This document shows, piece by piece, positions 51,024 to 59,757 of a DNA stretch of 64,000 nucleotides. Numbering within the stretch: position 1 is the first letter of the stretch; each line of letters begins with the position of its first letter. The notes under the pieces were generated by a model. It was not told the DNA's origin and ran no database searches. It saw only the letters and a program-made list of their open reading frames with translations. The position numbers were made by a program, and so were the translations under genes. Source of the stretch: Halalkalicoccus tibetensis (GTDB lineage: Archaea > Halobacteriota > Halobacteria > Halobacteriales > Halalkalicoccaceae); NCBI RefSeq assembly GCF_037996645.1, contig NZ_JBBMXV010000004.1, forward strand, positions 211,684 through 275,683. Reading direction: 5' to 3'.

Positions 51024-52208
51024 CTACCGCTCGCGGGCAGATCCGTGGGTCGCGTCGAACACCTGTCGGAAGACGAGCGTCGGGAACCGGGGCTCGACGC
51101 GGCTCGGCGGGCGCCCCAGCCCGTCGGTTCGTTCCGCGCGCACCCGGTCGAGGACGCCGGTTTCGGCCAGTTCGTAGAGGAACCGCTTGACCGTCGCCGT
51201 CGAGAGCTCGAGCGAGCCCTCGCTTGCGACGGTCTCCGCGGTCTCGCCGATCGACTGCCCGCTCGTATCGAGGTCGAGCAGCCGCCTGAGGACGCGCTGT
51301 CGGTTCTCGGGTAGCGCCAGCACGCACCCGATCGCCACGCCGGACCGTGGGACGGCCTCCATGCCGGCGTCGACCGCCCCCGACTCGATCGTTCGCTTGC
51401 CCGCCTCGTCCGCCCGCACCGCCGCGCCGAACAGCGCCGCGAGCGCGTCGTGGACGTCGCCGTTGGCCCACGTCGCGATCCGCCGGAGCTCCTCATGTGG
51501 GATCGCCTGATGTGCGAGCCCCCGCGAGGCCCGGCTCGTCAGGATGTCCACGAGCGCGTAGCGCTGATAGCTCGGGAGGTGGACGGTCGAGTCGATCGGC
51601 GTCCCGTACTCCCCGGGCGGCTGGCGGCCGATCGCGAGCCACGCGATCGAGTCGGGAACGCGACCGAGGAACGCCTCGACGGTGTCGACGGGGACGGTTT
51701 CGGAGCGCCCGAGGTGATCGACCGCCACGACCGCCGTCCGATCCGACCCGCCGAACGCTCCCTCCAACCGCTCGACGAGGTGGTCGTCGCCGACGCCCTG
51801 TTTCGGGATCCGCTCGTCGAGCAGGGCGTCGAGGATCGCGTGCCGGAGGCCGAACTCGCTTCGCGTCCCGCGCGCGTCGACGTAGGCGAACTCGGCCATG
51901 TCGCCGCCCTCCACGCGCGTGCTCGTGTGGATGCTCGTGCGGCTCTCGTCGCTCACTCGCTCGAGTTCCGAGAACAGCGCCGTGACGAGCGCGGACTTGC
52001 CCGACCCCTTCGGCCCCCAGACGTAGGTGTTCGACGGGAGCTCGCCACCGAGTGCGGGTTCGAGGCCGTCGAGCAGCTGCTCCAGGGCCGAGCCCCGGCC
52101 GTCCGGGTCCCGGACGTGGGCGGCCGGGCTGAGCGCGTCGTAGCTCCTGATCAACTGCGGACCGCCGTCGGATCGTCGCCGCCTCGCGACGCGTTCTTCG
52201 ATGTTCAT
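51024..52208 (-). CDS. Orc1/Cdc6-like AAA+ ATPase, diverged
   Basis: A 394-residue AAA+ protein with a C-terminal winged helix, related to Orc1/Cdc6 proteins. Walker A is WGPKGSGKSALVTALF (GPKGSGKS at 65-72). The Walker B-like strand is AVVAVDHLG, with Asp164 followed by His165 where origin-binding Orc proteins have Glu. This predicts weak or absent ATP hydrolysis. The sensor-2 region and winged helix (IGETAETVASEGSLELST, VKRFLYELAETGVLDR) are present. It sits between the divergent glpK and glpA genes rather than at an obvious origin. It may be a regulator or a degenerate initiator; function unknown. Confidence 0.82.
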   Translation of the reverse strand: MNIEERVARRRRSDGGPQLIRSYDALSPAAHVRDPDGRGSALEQLLDGLEPALGGELPSNTYVWGPKGSGKSALVTALFSELERVSDESRTSIHTSTRVEGGDMAEFAYVDARGTRSEFGLRHAILDALLDERIPKQGVGDDHLVERLEGAFGGSDRTAVVAVDHLGRSETVPVDTVEAFLGRVPDSIAWLAIGRQPPGEYGTPIDSTVHLPSYQRYALVDILTSRASRGLAHQAIPHEELRRIATWANGDVHDALAALFGAAVRADEAGKRTIESGAVDAGMEAVPRSGVAIGCVLALPENRQRVLRRLLDLDTSGQSIGETAETVASEGSLELSTATVKRFLYELAETGVLDRVRAERTDGLGRPPSRVEPRFPTLVFRQVFDATHGSARER

Positions 52209-52436
52209 CGTATCAGGGAGGGTGGGCGGACACCGATGGACCGTGTGTCCGACGGGTGCCGTCGTCCCGGGATCCCCGGACCGCGCTCGCGACCCCGATC
52301 TCGGGGGACGTTCGACCGACGGGAAACCGGTTCGGGACGGTCATTACTAATCTAACAATCAGTCATGTGGGAAATAGTTTACTCCTGGGTCGCGTCGAGG
52401 GGTAAAGTAAAGTAGACGGGAGCCAACGGGAAGACG
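52209..52436. promoter_or_regulatory. glpA upstream region between the Orc-like gene and glpABC
   Basis: 228 bases with promoters for both divergent genes. The last ~90 bases contain AT-rich elements (ATTACTAATC near 52344-52353 and GAAATAGTTTACTCC near 52370-52384), the latter about 60 bases before the glpA ATG. I cannot identify a specific operator. Confidence 0.4.
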
Positions 52437-54302
52437 ATGACAGACAGGGTCGACGTCCTCGTCGTCGGCGGCGGCTCGACGGGCTGTGGCATCGTCCGCG
52501 ACCTGGCGATGCGCGGGCTCTCGGTGGCGCTCGTCGAGCAGGGCAACCTCACCCACGGTACGACGGGGCGGATGCACGGGCTGCTCCACAGCGGCGGCCG
52601 GTACGCCGTCTCCGACCAGGCGAGCGCGCGCGAGTGTATCGAGGAGAACAGGGTGCTGCGCGAGATCGCGGGCCACTGCGTCGAGATGACCGGCGGGATG
52701 TTCGTCCAACTGGAGGACGACCCCGACGAGTACTTCGAGCAGAAACTCGAGGGGTGTCGGGAGTGTGACATCCCCGCGGAGGTCCTCTCGGCCGAGGAGG
52801 CCCGCGAACGCGAGCCGTATCTCACCCGCGAGGTCAAACGCGCGATCGCGGTGCCCGACGGCGCGGTCGATCCGTTCCGCCTCTGCGTGGCCAACGCGGC
52901 CGACGCGATCGAACACGGTGCGCGCGTCGAGACCCACGCGAAGGTGACCGACGTCCTCGTGGAGGGCGGGGAAGGCGAGGCACGAAGTGCCTCGGAGATG
53001 CCGAGCGGGCGAGGCCCGCGAGGCCGTGTCGTCGGCGTGGAGGTCGAACACGAGTCGGGGCCCGGAAAGCGAGACCACGCCGAGCCCGGCACCGTCGAGG
53101 AGATCCGGGCCGACCACGTCGTGAACGCGACGGGCGCGTGGGCCGGGCGCGTCGGAGAGATGGCCGGCGTCGACGTCGAGGTCCGGCCCTCGAAGGGCGT
53201 GATGGTGATCATGAACGCCCGGCAGGTCGATACGGTGATCAACCGCTGTCGGAAGAAGGGCGACGCCGACATCATCGTCCCCCACGAGACGACCGCGATC
53301 CTGGGGACCACGGACGTCGAGGTCGACGACCCCGAGGACTATCCCGAGGAGCGCTGGGAGGTCGACATGATGATCGAGGAGCTCTCGGGACTCGTGCCGA
53401 TCCTCGAGGACGCCCGGACCATCCGCTCCTTTTGGGGCGTCCGGCCGCTGTACGAACCCCCTGGAACCGGAACGACCGACCCCACCGACATCACGCGAGA
53501 CTTCTTCCTGCTCGACCACGAGGACCGCGATTCCCTGCCGGGGATGACTAGCATCGTCGGCGGGAAGTTCACCACCTACCGGCTGATGGCCGAGAAGATC
53601 TCTGACCACGTCTGCGAGAAGCTCGACGTCACCGCGGAGTGTCGTACCGCCGACGAGCCGCTCCCCGGCAGCGAGGACTTCTCGGTGCTTCGCGACTACA
53701 TGGACGAGTTCGGGCTCCGCTCCCCGATCGCCCGCCGCAGCGTCCAGCGGCTCGGTTCGCGGGCCGACGAGGTGCTGAAGACCGACGAACCCAACCCCGT
53801 GATCTGTGACTGCGAGGCGGTCACGCGCGCGGAGATCCAGGACGCCATCGAGGGCGCGGGAAGCGACCTCAACGCCGTGCGGATCAGGACCCGCGCCTCG
53901 ATGGGCAACTGTCAGGGCGGCTTCTGCTGTCACCGGATGGCCGGCGAGCTCCACCCCGAGTACGACGAGGCGACCGTCAGCGAAGCGTGGGACGAGCTCG
54001 TACAGGAGCGCTGGAAGGGCGAGCGCCACGCGCTGTGGGGCGAGGGGCTCTCGCAGGCCGCCTTGAACTACCAGCTCCACGGCACGACGATGAGCCTCGA
54101 CCGCGAGCCCGCCGTAACGGAGTTCGACGCGTTCGATTCGGGCGCCGAGGCGGCGACGGACGGCGATGAGCGAACCCACGGTGAGCGCGAGCGAGACGAG
54201 CGCGATCCACATCGGACCGCGAGACGGTCCGAGGATGGTTCGCGATCCTCGTCGGATCCTCGATCCGACGGCGGGCGACGGGGAGGCGACCATGGCGATT
54301 GA
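52437..54302 (+). CDS. glpA: Anaerobic-type glycerol-3-phosphate dehydrogenase subunit A
   Basis: Catalytic FAD subunit that oxidises glycerol 3-phosphate to dihydroxyacetone phosphate and passes electrons via GlpBC to the quinone pool. The protein is 621 residues. The FAD Rossmann motif is [14 protein letters not shown] (GGGSTG at 11-16). A C-terminal BFD-like [2Fe-2S] domain has C457, C459, C492 and C497. Two oddities: an in-frame palindromic insertion encodes about 15 residues around 181-195 ([17 protein letters not shown]), and the last ~55 residues are an Arg/Asp/Ser-rich tail that reads through hairpins into glpB. First gene of glpABC. Confidence 0.93.
   Translation: MTDRVDVLVVGGGSTGCGIVRDLAMRGLSVALVEQGNLTHGTTGRMHGLLHSGGRYAVSDQASARECIEENRVLREIAGHCVEMTGGMFVQLEDDPDEYFEQKLEGCRECDIPAEVLSAEEAREREPYLTREVKRAIAVPDGAVDPFRLCVANAADAIEHGARVETHAKVTDVLVEGGEGEARSASEMPSGRGPRGRVVGVEVEHESGPGKRDHAEPGTVEEIRADHVVNATGAWAGRVGEMAGVDVEVRPSKGVMVIMNARQVDTVINRCRKKGDADIIVPHETTAILGTTDVEVDDPEDYPEERWEVDMMIEELSGLVPILEDARTIRSFWGVRPLYEPPGTGTTDPTDITRDFFLLDHEDRDSLPGMTSIVGGKFTTYRLMAEKISDHVCEKLDVTAECRTADEPLPGSEDFSVLRDYMDEFGLRSPIARRSVQRLGSRADEVLKTDEPNPVICDCEAVTRAEIQDAIEGAGSDLNAVRIRTRASMGNCQGGFCCHRMAGELHPEYDEATVSEAWDELVQERWKGERHALWGEGLSQAALNYQLHGTTMSLDREPAVTEFDAFDSGAEAATDGDERTHGERERDERDPHRTARRSEDGSRSSSDPRSDGGRRGGDHGD
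52977..53019. repeat. Palindromic in-frame insertion inside glpA
   Basis: Two adjacent perfect inverted repeats within the coding sequence: GAGGCAC/GTGCCTC (52977-52983/52987-52993) and GCGGGC/GCCCGC (53005-53010/53014-53019). The local protein sequence is low-complexity and lies between two segments that would normally be contiguous in GlpA. Looks like a small palindromic element that inserted without breaking the frame. Confidence 0.6.
54213..54267. repeat. Cluster of three hairpins at the glpA-glpB junction
   Basis: CGGACCG/CGGTCCG (54213-54219/54225-54231), CGAGGAT/ATCCTCG (54230-54236/54245-54251) and CGGATC/GATCCG (54253-54258/54262-54267). They are in the extended glpA tail just before the glpB start and share style with the elements in glpA and between the YeeE halves. 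Confidence 0.6.
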
Positions 54303-55569
54303 GGACGACGTACTCGTGATCGGCGGCGGGCTCGCGGGCGCGACCGCGGCCATCGTCGCCGCGCGCGGCGGGGCCCGAACCCGGCTTGTCACGCACAAGG
54401 AGAACACGCTGCGCAACGCCAGCGGGCTGGTCGACGTGCTGGGCTATCACGGGAGCGACGAGCCGATCGTCGAGCCCTTCGAGGCGATCCCCGACCTGCC
54501 CGACGAGCACCCCTATCGGACGGTGGGCGTCGACGCGGTCCGCGAGTCGCTCGCGCTGTTCGACGAACTCACCGAGGGGCTCTACGAGGGCGGGCACACC
54601 GACGTGAACGCGCTCTCGCCGACCTACGGCGGGCGGATCAAACCCACGAGCCGGTATCCGACGAGTGCGGCGGCGGGGCTGGCGAGCCGAGCCGAGGACA
54701 CGCTGCTGGTAGGCTTCGAGGTCGTCACGGGCTTCGACGCGCCGCTCGCGGCCGAGCGTCTCGACGCCTCGGTGCCGTTCGACGTCCGGGGGGTCACGGT
54801 CCGGTTCCCCGGCGAGTTCCGGGCCGACGCCCGGGTCACCCGGCTGGCGAAGGCGCTCGACGCCGACGAGCTGCTCGATCGCGAGAACCGAACCGGCACC
54901 CGCGAGGCGCTCGCGGATCTGGTCGCCGAGCACCTCGGCGATGCGGAACGCGTGGGCTTTCCCGCGCTGCTGGGCGACCACGACCCCGGCGCGGTACGCG
55001 AAACCCTCGAGGCCGAACTCGGCGTGCCGGTCTTCGAGGTGCCGATGGGGCCGCCGAGCCTGCCGGGGATGCGCCTCGAGGACCGCCTCGAGGAGGCCCT
55101 CGACGCGGAGGGCGTGCGCGTCGAGTCGGGCAACCCGGCCGTCGATTACACCGAGGACGAGGGCCGGATCACCTCGGTCTCGATCGACCGGGGCCGACGC
55201 GAGACCCCCTATCACGCGGATCAGGTCGTGCTGGCGACGGGCGGGCTCGTGGGCAAGGGGATCGACTCCGATCGCGAGGGGATCAGCGAGCCGGTCTTCG
55301 ACTGTCACGTCCCCCAGCCCGAGGAGCGCTACGAGTGGTTTCATGACCACGTCTTCGACGACCAGCCGTTCGCCCGCTTCGGGATGGACACCGATGATAG
55401 CCTCCGGCCGCTCGATTCCGAGGGCGAGCCAGAGTTCTCGAACCTCCGGGCGGCGGGCGCGGTGCTGGGCGGCTACGATCTGGCGCGCGAGAAATCGGGA
55501 AGCGGCGTCTCGCTGGCGACCGGACTGGTCGCCGGCCGAAACGCGAGCGAGGATCTAACAACACAATGA
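54292..55569 (+). CDS. glpB: Glycerol-3-phosphate dehydrogenase subunit B
   Basis: Second flavoprotein subunit of the membrane-associated GlpABC complex. The protein is 425 residues from the ATG at 54292, inside the end of glpA. The FAD motif is [20 protein letters not shown] (GGGLAG at 11-16). The frame is open 42 codons further upstream through the hairpin cluster, but that part is low-complexity and the ATG at 54292 gives a typical start. Its stop overlaps the glpC start by four bases. Confidence 0.93.
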   Translation: MAIEDDVLVIGGGLAGATAAIVAARGGARTRLVTHKENTLRNASGLVDVLGYHGSDEPIVEPFEAIPDLPDEHPYRTVGVDAVRESLALFDELTEGLYEGGHTDVNALSPTYGGRIKPTSRYPTSAAAGLASRAEDTLLVGFEVVTGFDAPLAAERLDASVPFDVRGVTVRFPGEFRADARVTRLAKALDADELLDRENRTGTREALADLVAEHLGDAERVGFPALLGDHDPGAVRETLEAELGVPVFEVPMGPPSLPGMRLEDRLEEALDAEGVRVESGNPAVDYTEDEGRITSVSIDRGRRETPYHADQVVLATGGLVGKGIDSDREGISEPVFDCHVPQPEERYEWFHDHVFDDQPFARFGMDTDDSLRPLDSEGEPEFSNLRAAGAVLGGYDLAREKSGSGVSLATGLVAGRNASEDLTTQ

Positions 55570-56852
55570 GTGACGCAGAGAGTTCCGACGAGTTCGAACC
55601 GGTAGAAGTGTTCCCCGAGGCCGAGTCCGGAGGGATGGACCTCCGATCGGGGGCCGACGACTGTTACAAATGTTCGACCTGCGACAGCGAGTGTCCGGTC
55701 GCGGCCGTCGACGACGACTTCCCCGGCCCGAAGTTCCAGGGGCCGGAACAGTGGCGCCTGAAGCGCAAGAGCGATCAGGACATCGACGACTCGGTGATGA
55801 ACTGCTCGAACTGCATGCGCTGTGACTCGGCCTGTCCCTCGGACGTGCCGCTCAGCCAGATGCACAACACCGCGCGGGGGACCTTCGTCGAGAACCAGAT
55901 GGCGAAGCTCTCCCGGGAGTACATCCGCAATCGGATCCTCTCGAACTACGGCACGCTCGCGTGGGTCGGCTCGAAGGTCCCCCGCCTGACGAACTTCCTG
56001 ATGAGTAATTCGGTAGTTCAGGAGGTCAACGAGAAGGTGATGGGAATCACCGCCGAGCGGGAGTTCCCCGAGTTCGCCGAACAGACCTTCCGGGAGTGGT
56101 GGTCCGAAAGGGACGGAGCCAACGTGGAGAGCGACGAGAAGCGCGTCGCGTACTTCCACGGCTGCTACTCGAACTACAACACCCCCGAGGTCGGCAAGGC
56201 GATGGTGCGGGTCTTCGAGTCCTTCGGCTACGAGGTCATGGTGCCGCCCCAGAAGTGCTCGGGCACCCCGATGTTCGCCAACGGGATGTTGCCCGACGCG
56301 CGGCGCGCCGCGGAAACCAACGTCGCCGAGCTCTCGGCGGCCATCGAGGACGGCGCCGACGTCATCGCCTCGTGTACCTCCTGTTCGCTCTCGCTTCGCC
56401 AGGAGTACCCCGAGCTGTTCGATCTCGATGGCATCGAGGACGTCTCCGCGCACACCTACGAGGCGCTGGAATACCTCCGGATCCACGAGGACCTCTCGGG
56501 GGCACTGGAGGAAAGCGAGGTCGATTCCGAGCGCTTCGCCTATCACGCGCCGTGTCACGCGCGCAACCAGGGGCTCGCGGGACAGGCGATCGAGCTGCTC
56601 GATCGGGTCGAGGGTGCGGAGGCCGAGGACGTCGGCGACTCGTGTTCGGGCATTTCGGGCACCTACGGCTGGAAGGAGGAGAAGTACGACACCTCGATGA
56701 AGATCGGCGCGGAGATGTTCCACCACATGGAGGACGCCGAACCCGACGCGGGGATGACCGAGTGTCCGACCTGCGCGATGCAGATGGAACACGGGACGGG
56801 CTACGAGGTCCGACATCCCCTTCAGGTGATGGAGGACGCGCTGGTCGATTAA
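55566..56852 (+). CDS. glpC: Glycerol-3-phosphate dehydrogenase subunit C
   Basis: Iron-sulfur subunit that connects GlpAB to the membrane quinone pool. The protein is 428 residues. Two [4Fe-4S] clusters are bound by C33/C36/C39/C43 (CYKCSTCDSECP) and C80/C83/C86/C90 (CSNCMRCDSACP). Two cysteine-rich CCG-type domains follow (YFHGCYSNYN...KCSGTPMF...CTSCSLSL, and HAPCHARNQG...CSGISG...CPTCAMQM). In both, the second Cys of the CCG core is Ser, as is often seen in GlpC. It abuts a convergent small gene with a four-base overlap. Confidence 0.93.
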   Translation: MSDAESSDEFEPVEVFPEAESGGMDLRSGADDCYKCSTCDSECPVAAVDDDFPGPKFQGPEQWRLKRKSDQDIDDSVMNCSNCMRCDSACPSDVPLSQMHNTARGTFVENQMAKLSREYIRNRILSNYGTLAWVGSKVPRLTNFLMSNSVVQEVNEKVMGITAEREFPEFAEQTFREWWSERDGANVESDEKRVAYFHGCYSNYNTPEVGKAMVRVFESFGYEVMVPPQKCSGTPMFANGMLPDARRAAETNVAELSAAIEDGADVIASCTSCSLSLRQEYPELFDLDGIEDVSAHTYEALEYLRIHEDLSGALEESEVDSERFAYHAPCHARNQGLAGQAIELLDRVEGAEAEDVGDSCSGISGTYGWKEEKYDTSMKIGAEMFHHMEDAEPDAGMTECPTCAMQMEHGTGYEVRHPLQVMEDALVD

Positions 56853-57115
56853 TCGCGGTCGTCCCACCAGTCGAGCCACGCGAACAGCGGGCCCGAGAGC
56901 CCCTCGGAGCTGATTTTGACGCTACCGTTGAGGCGGACGGTCGCCGGCGGGCTCTCGCCGAACTCCGTGGGAACGTCGACCGTGAGGTCCTCGGCGGTGA
57001 GTTCGATCGTCTCGTCGCGCGCGAGGTTTCGATCGATCACCGAGTCGGCGGTGTCGAGCCAGGTCGTCGACTCCTTTCGTTCGTCCGCGTCCCCGCCGGC
57101 GTCGGTGTCGCTCAT
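56849..57115 (-). CDS. Small acidic protein, paralog of the 42362-42580 product
   Basis: An 88-residue soluble protein ending in FAWLDWWDDRD. The centre LTVDVPTEFGESPPATVRLN then GSVKISS aligns to the 42362-42580 protein. The N-terminal Asp/Glu/Ser-rich part is a halophilic tail. It is convergent with glpC. No motif identifies a function. Confidence 0.68.
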   Translation of the reverse strand: MSDTDAGGDADERKESTTWLDTADSVIDRNLARDETIELTAEDLTVDVPTEFGESPPATVRLNGSVKISSEGLSGPLFAWLDWWDDRD

Positions 57116-57163
57116 ACTCGGGGTAGGGAGCCGAAGCCCCCTGTAGTTTCCTCCGGCGGTCGT

Positions 57164-58108
57164 TCAGATCGCGGTGTCCTCGGTGTAGTCGAGCGAGTCG
57201 GTGTAGTGATCGAACCCGAGGACGACCGCGGCGCCGACGAGCGTCGCGCCGACGACCGCGGCGAGCAGGCCGGGCGTCCAGACCTCGGTCGCGGCGGCGG
57301 CCTCGTCGACGGGCAGGCGAAGCGCCCCGACCATCAGCCCGACGAGGAAGCCGAGCGTCGCCATCCGGTTGCGTTCGAGCGCGCGCCTCACGAGCCGGGC
57401 CATCGTCAGCAGGCCGACGGTCGCCCCGACCATGAAGACGACGACCGGGACGCCCGGGTCGACGACCGCTTCGAGCGATCCGTCGCCGAACAGGCCGACC
57501 AGCGCGTCCGTAAACTCGGTCAGCGCGCCGAGCATGTATTCGTACTGCCCGAGGATGTAGAGGAAGGCCGCCCCCGAGATCCCCGGGAGGACCATCGCCG
57601 AGATGGCGATCGCCCCCGCGAGAAAGACGAGCAGGAGGCTCGCCTCCCCGCCCGACTCGGTCGCACCACTGACGAAAAAGGCCAGTACCGCCCCGAACAG
57701 GAGTGCCCCGATTCGACCGGGCGTGTCGACATCGGTCACCCGGTAGATCACGACCGCCGAGGCGGCGATCAGGCCGAAGAAGAAGCCGTTCAGCACGGCG
57801 GGATACGCCTCGAACGCAGCGGTGATCAGCCGGGACATGAGGAGGACGGCCGTTCCGATCCCCAGCCCGAGGACCAGCAGGAAGGGGACGTCCATTTCGA
57901 GGAGGTCGTCGCGAAATCGGGTGCGGCCCTCGCCGCTCGCGAGCGCGGGCACCGTCGCGAGGATTCGGGGGTCGAGGCCGGCGATGGCGGCGATCAGCCG
58001 GTCGTAGATCCCCGCGATGAGGGCGATCGTCCCGCCCGAGACGCCGGGGACGATGTCGGCCGCGCCCATACAGACACCCTTCAGATAGATCGAGAGCCAC
58101 TCGCGCAT
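57164..58108 (-). CDS. DUF368 family membrane protein
   Basis: A 314-residue polytopic membrane protein of the DUF368 family. The signature is MGAADIVPGVSGGTIALIAG near residues 14-33, with a second copy-like segment MVLPGISGAAFLYILGQYEY. About eight helices. DUF368 proteins have been linked to polyprenyl-phosphate translocation in bacteria; whether that extends to archaeal dolichyl-phosphate is unproven. The start at 58108 (MREWLS) follows the family. Single gene. Confidence 0.88.
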   Translation of the reverse strand: MREWLSIYLKGVCMGAADIVPGVSGGTIALIAGIYDRLIAAIAGLDPRILATVPALASGEGRTRFRDDLLEMDVPFLLVLGLGIGTAVLLMSRLITAAFEAYPAVLNGFFFGLIAASAVVIYRVTDVDTPGRIGALLFGAVLAFFVSGATESGGEASLLLVFLAGAIAISAMVLPGISGAAFLYILGQYEYMLGALTEFTDALVGLFGDGSLEAVVDPGVPVVVFMVGATVGLLTMARLVRRALERNRMATLGFLVGLMVGALRLPVDEAAAATEVWTPGLLAAVVGATLVGAAVVLGFDHYTDSLDYTEDTAI

Positions 58109-58251
58109 TGGCTTTCGTTCCCCGTCGGGGGACAAAACCGCACCGATCACTCGTCGGCAGCCCCTTCGACCGCGACCGTCCCGCCCCGTAGATCGCCGCC
58201 CCGATCGCGAGGAGCGATAACGGCTTCCCGCTTCGGCAAGTAGCACGGCGC

Positions 58252-58461
58252 GTGACCGAGTACACCACCGTCTCCATCCCGAAGGACCTGGCCGAGCGCG
58301 TCGAGGAGACCATCGAGGGTACGAGCTTCCAGAGCACGAGCGACCTCGTGCGCTTCCTCCTGCGTAGCATCGTCATCCAGCACCAGAAACGGGGCGAGCT
58401 CACCGAGGCGGAGTTCGAGGAGATCACCGACCAGCTCCGCGATCTGGGGTATCTGCAGTAG
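58252..58461 (+). CDS. Ribbon-helix-helix (CopG-type) small DNA-binding protein
   Basis: A 69-residue regulator with the RHH fold: strand TEYTTVSIPKDLAERVEETI, then SFQSTSDLVRFLLRSIVIQH with the TSxxVR helix pair. The start is a GTG at 58252. It should dimerise and bind DNA through the N-terminal strand (TVSIP). It converges on the JAMM-like gene with no gap. The target is unknown. Confidence 0.85.
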   Translation: MTEYTTVSIPKDLAERVEETIEGTSFQSTSDLVRFLLRSIVIQHQKRGELTEAEFEEITDQLRDLGYLQ

Positions 58462-58462
58462 C

Positions 58463-58879
58463 TCAGAGCGACTCGGTCGGCGGCTCGGCCGCGAGGAGTT
58501 CGAGGGGCTGGCGGTCGCCCCGCCTGTCGAAGGCCGCGAACCCCTCGGGCTCCCAGGGGGGCACCGCGACGAGCATCGTCGCGTGCAGGTCGTCGGTGAG
58601 TTCGACCGTCAGCTTCCCCTGTGGATGCGAGACGAACCGCCCCTGGGTCCGGCCGGCCGGCGTCGAGAAGTCCATCCCGAAGACCGCGTTGACCGAGCGG
58701 CCCGCGTCGGGGTGGTAGAAATGCGTGAAGACGGGCGTCTCGGCGGGGAGGCCGAGCTCCTCGTCGTCGTCGAACTCGCCCGCGGGGGTAGTCCCGAGGC
58801 CGACGGAGAACCGCTCGGGCTCGGCCTCCTCGGCGAACTCGAGGAGGGCCGTCGCCAATCCGCGCGTGATGTAGACCAC
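58463..58879 (-). CDS. JAMM-like protein with a degenerate metal motif
   Basis: A 138-residue protein. The N-terminus (VYITRGLATALLEFAEEAEP) and the later segment RFVSHPQGKLTVELTDDLHA are where JAMM proteins have their catalytic Glu and H-S-H-P...S..D. Here the first His of HxH is Val83, with only His85 in place, and the Ser/Asp part is Thr/Asp. It therefore looks like a catalytically dead MPN fold or a distinct metal-free variant. It may serve as a partner or substrate-binding protein in the SAMP system; inference. Confidence 0.65.
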   Translation of the reverse strand: MVYITRGLATALLEFAEEAEPERFSVGLGTTPAGEFDDDEELGLPAETPVFTHFYHPDAGRSVNAVFGMDFSTPAGRTQGRFVSHPQGKLTVELTDDLHATMLVAVPPWEPEGFAAFDRRGDRQPLELLAAEPPTESL

Positions 58880-58921
58880 TTACTACCTATACCCGCCCCA
58901 CAATCATAACTATTCTGCCAG

Positions 58922-59602
58922 TTATAGCGGGAGGAACGTCCGGATGCTCTTCGCGTAGAGCCGCGGGGAGTTCTTCCGCGAGCCCGCGAGCGCCTCGCGC
59001 AGCGCCTCGGGCGCGTCGTCGGTCACCGGCTCGCCGTGGCCGACGAGGACCCGCTCGGGGAGGAAGCCCCGCAGGGCGGTCGGCGGGAACAGCCGGCGAG
59101 CGGGGTGGACGCCGAGGCGCTCGCCCGGCGCGCGGAAGAACTCGGCGGTGCCGACGCTCTCGGCGACCACCAGCGTGCCGCTCTCGTCGTTATAGAGGCC
59201 GACCTCCGTCCAGACCGGGGTATCGAGGACAGCGAAGGATCGATAGCCGGTGTCGGGCAACCCGTCGGCGAACGTCTCGACGGGCGCGTCGATCTCCTCG
59301 CGGGCCTCGGCGAACTCCTCGGGGAGGTAGACCGGGACCACGTGGCGGTTCGCGACCTCCGCGGCGTCGCGGGTGTGGCGATCGAGCAACACGACGACCC
59401 CGCGGACCTCGCCTACCTCCTCGACCCATCCGTCGAGCTCGGGCGTATCGACGGGGTCGATCAGCCAGACGTCGCCGTCCTCGACGAGCGCGTGGCTCGC
59501 ACGCCGCATCTCCTCCTCGGGGAAGGCGATCCAGCTGAAGCCCCCGTCGAACTCCTCGACCCTGCGTGCGTCCCTCGCCTCGCCGCCCTGTTTCATCGGC
59601 AT
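58922..59602 (-). CDS. Metallo-beta-lactamase-like protein without the HxHxDH motif
   Basis: A 226-residue soluble protein whose strand order (SWIAFPEEEMRRASHALVED, VWLIDPVDTPELDGWVEEVG, VVVLLDRHTRDAAEVANRHV, RVLVGHGEPV) resembles the metallo-beta-lactamase fold. The zinc motif position reads LDRHTRD, not HxHxDH, so metal binding and hydrolysis are doubtful. The GHGEP near the C-terminus is a common MBL end motif. Role unknown. Divergent from the VOC gene. Confidence 0.68.
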   Translation of the reverse strand: MPMKQGGEARDARRVEEFDGGFSWIAFPEEEMRRASHALVEDGDVWLIDPVDTPELDGWVEEVGEVRGVVVLLDRHTRDAAEVANRHVVPVYLPEEFAEAREEIDAPVETFADGLPDTGYRSFAVLDTPVWTEVGLYNDESGTLVVAESVGTAEFFRAPGERLGVHPARRLFPPTALRGFLPERVLVGHGEPVTDDAPEALREALAGSRKNSPRLYAKSIRTFLPL

Positions 59603-59757
59603 GGACGAGGGTAGGGCACCCAGCCCGATAAAACGCCGCCTCAGGAGGCACTCGCGTCCGTCGCGCTACGCGAGGATCCACACACCCGGAGACTCGGGCA
59701 CGCCGTCCGGCCCGCCGGCGCCTCACGACTTATGGCGGTCCGCGAGTATCCTCGGCC

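Noticed and set aside
52359-54416. 685-codon - strand frame opposite glpA
   Set aside because: Shadow of glpA without any recognisable domain, while glpA has its FAD and iron-sulfur motifs.
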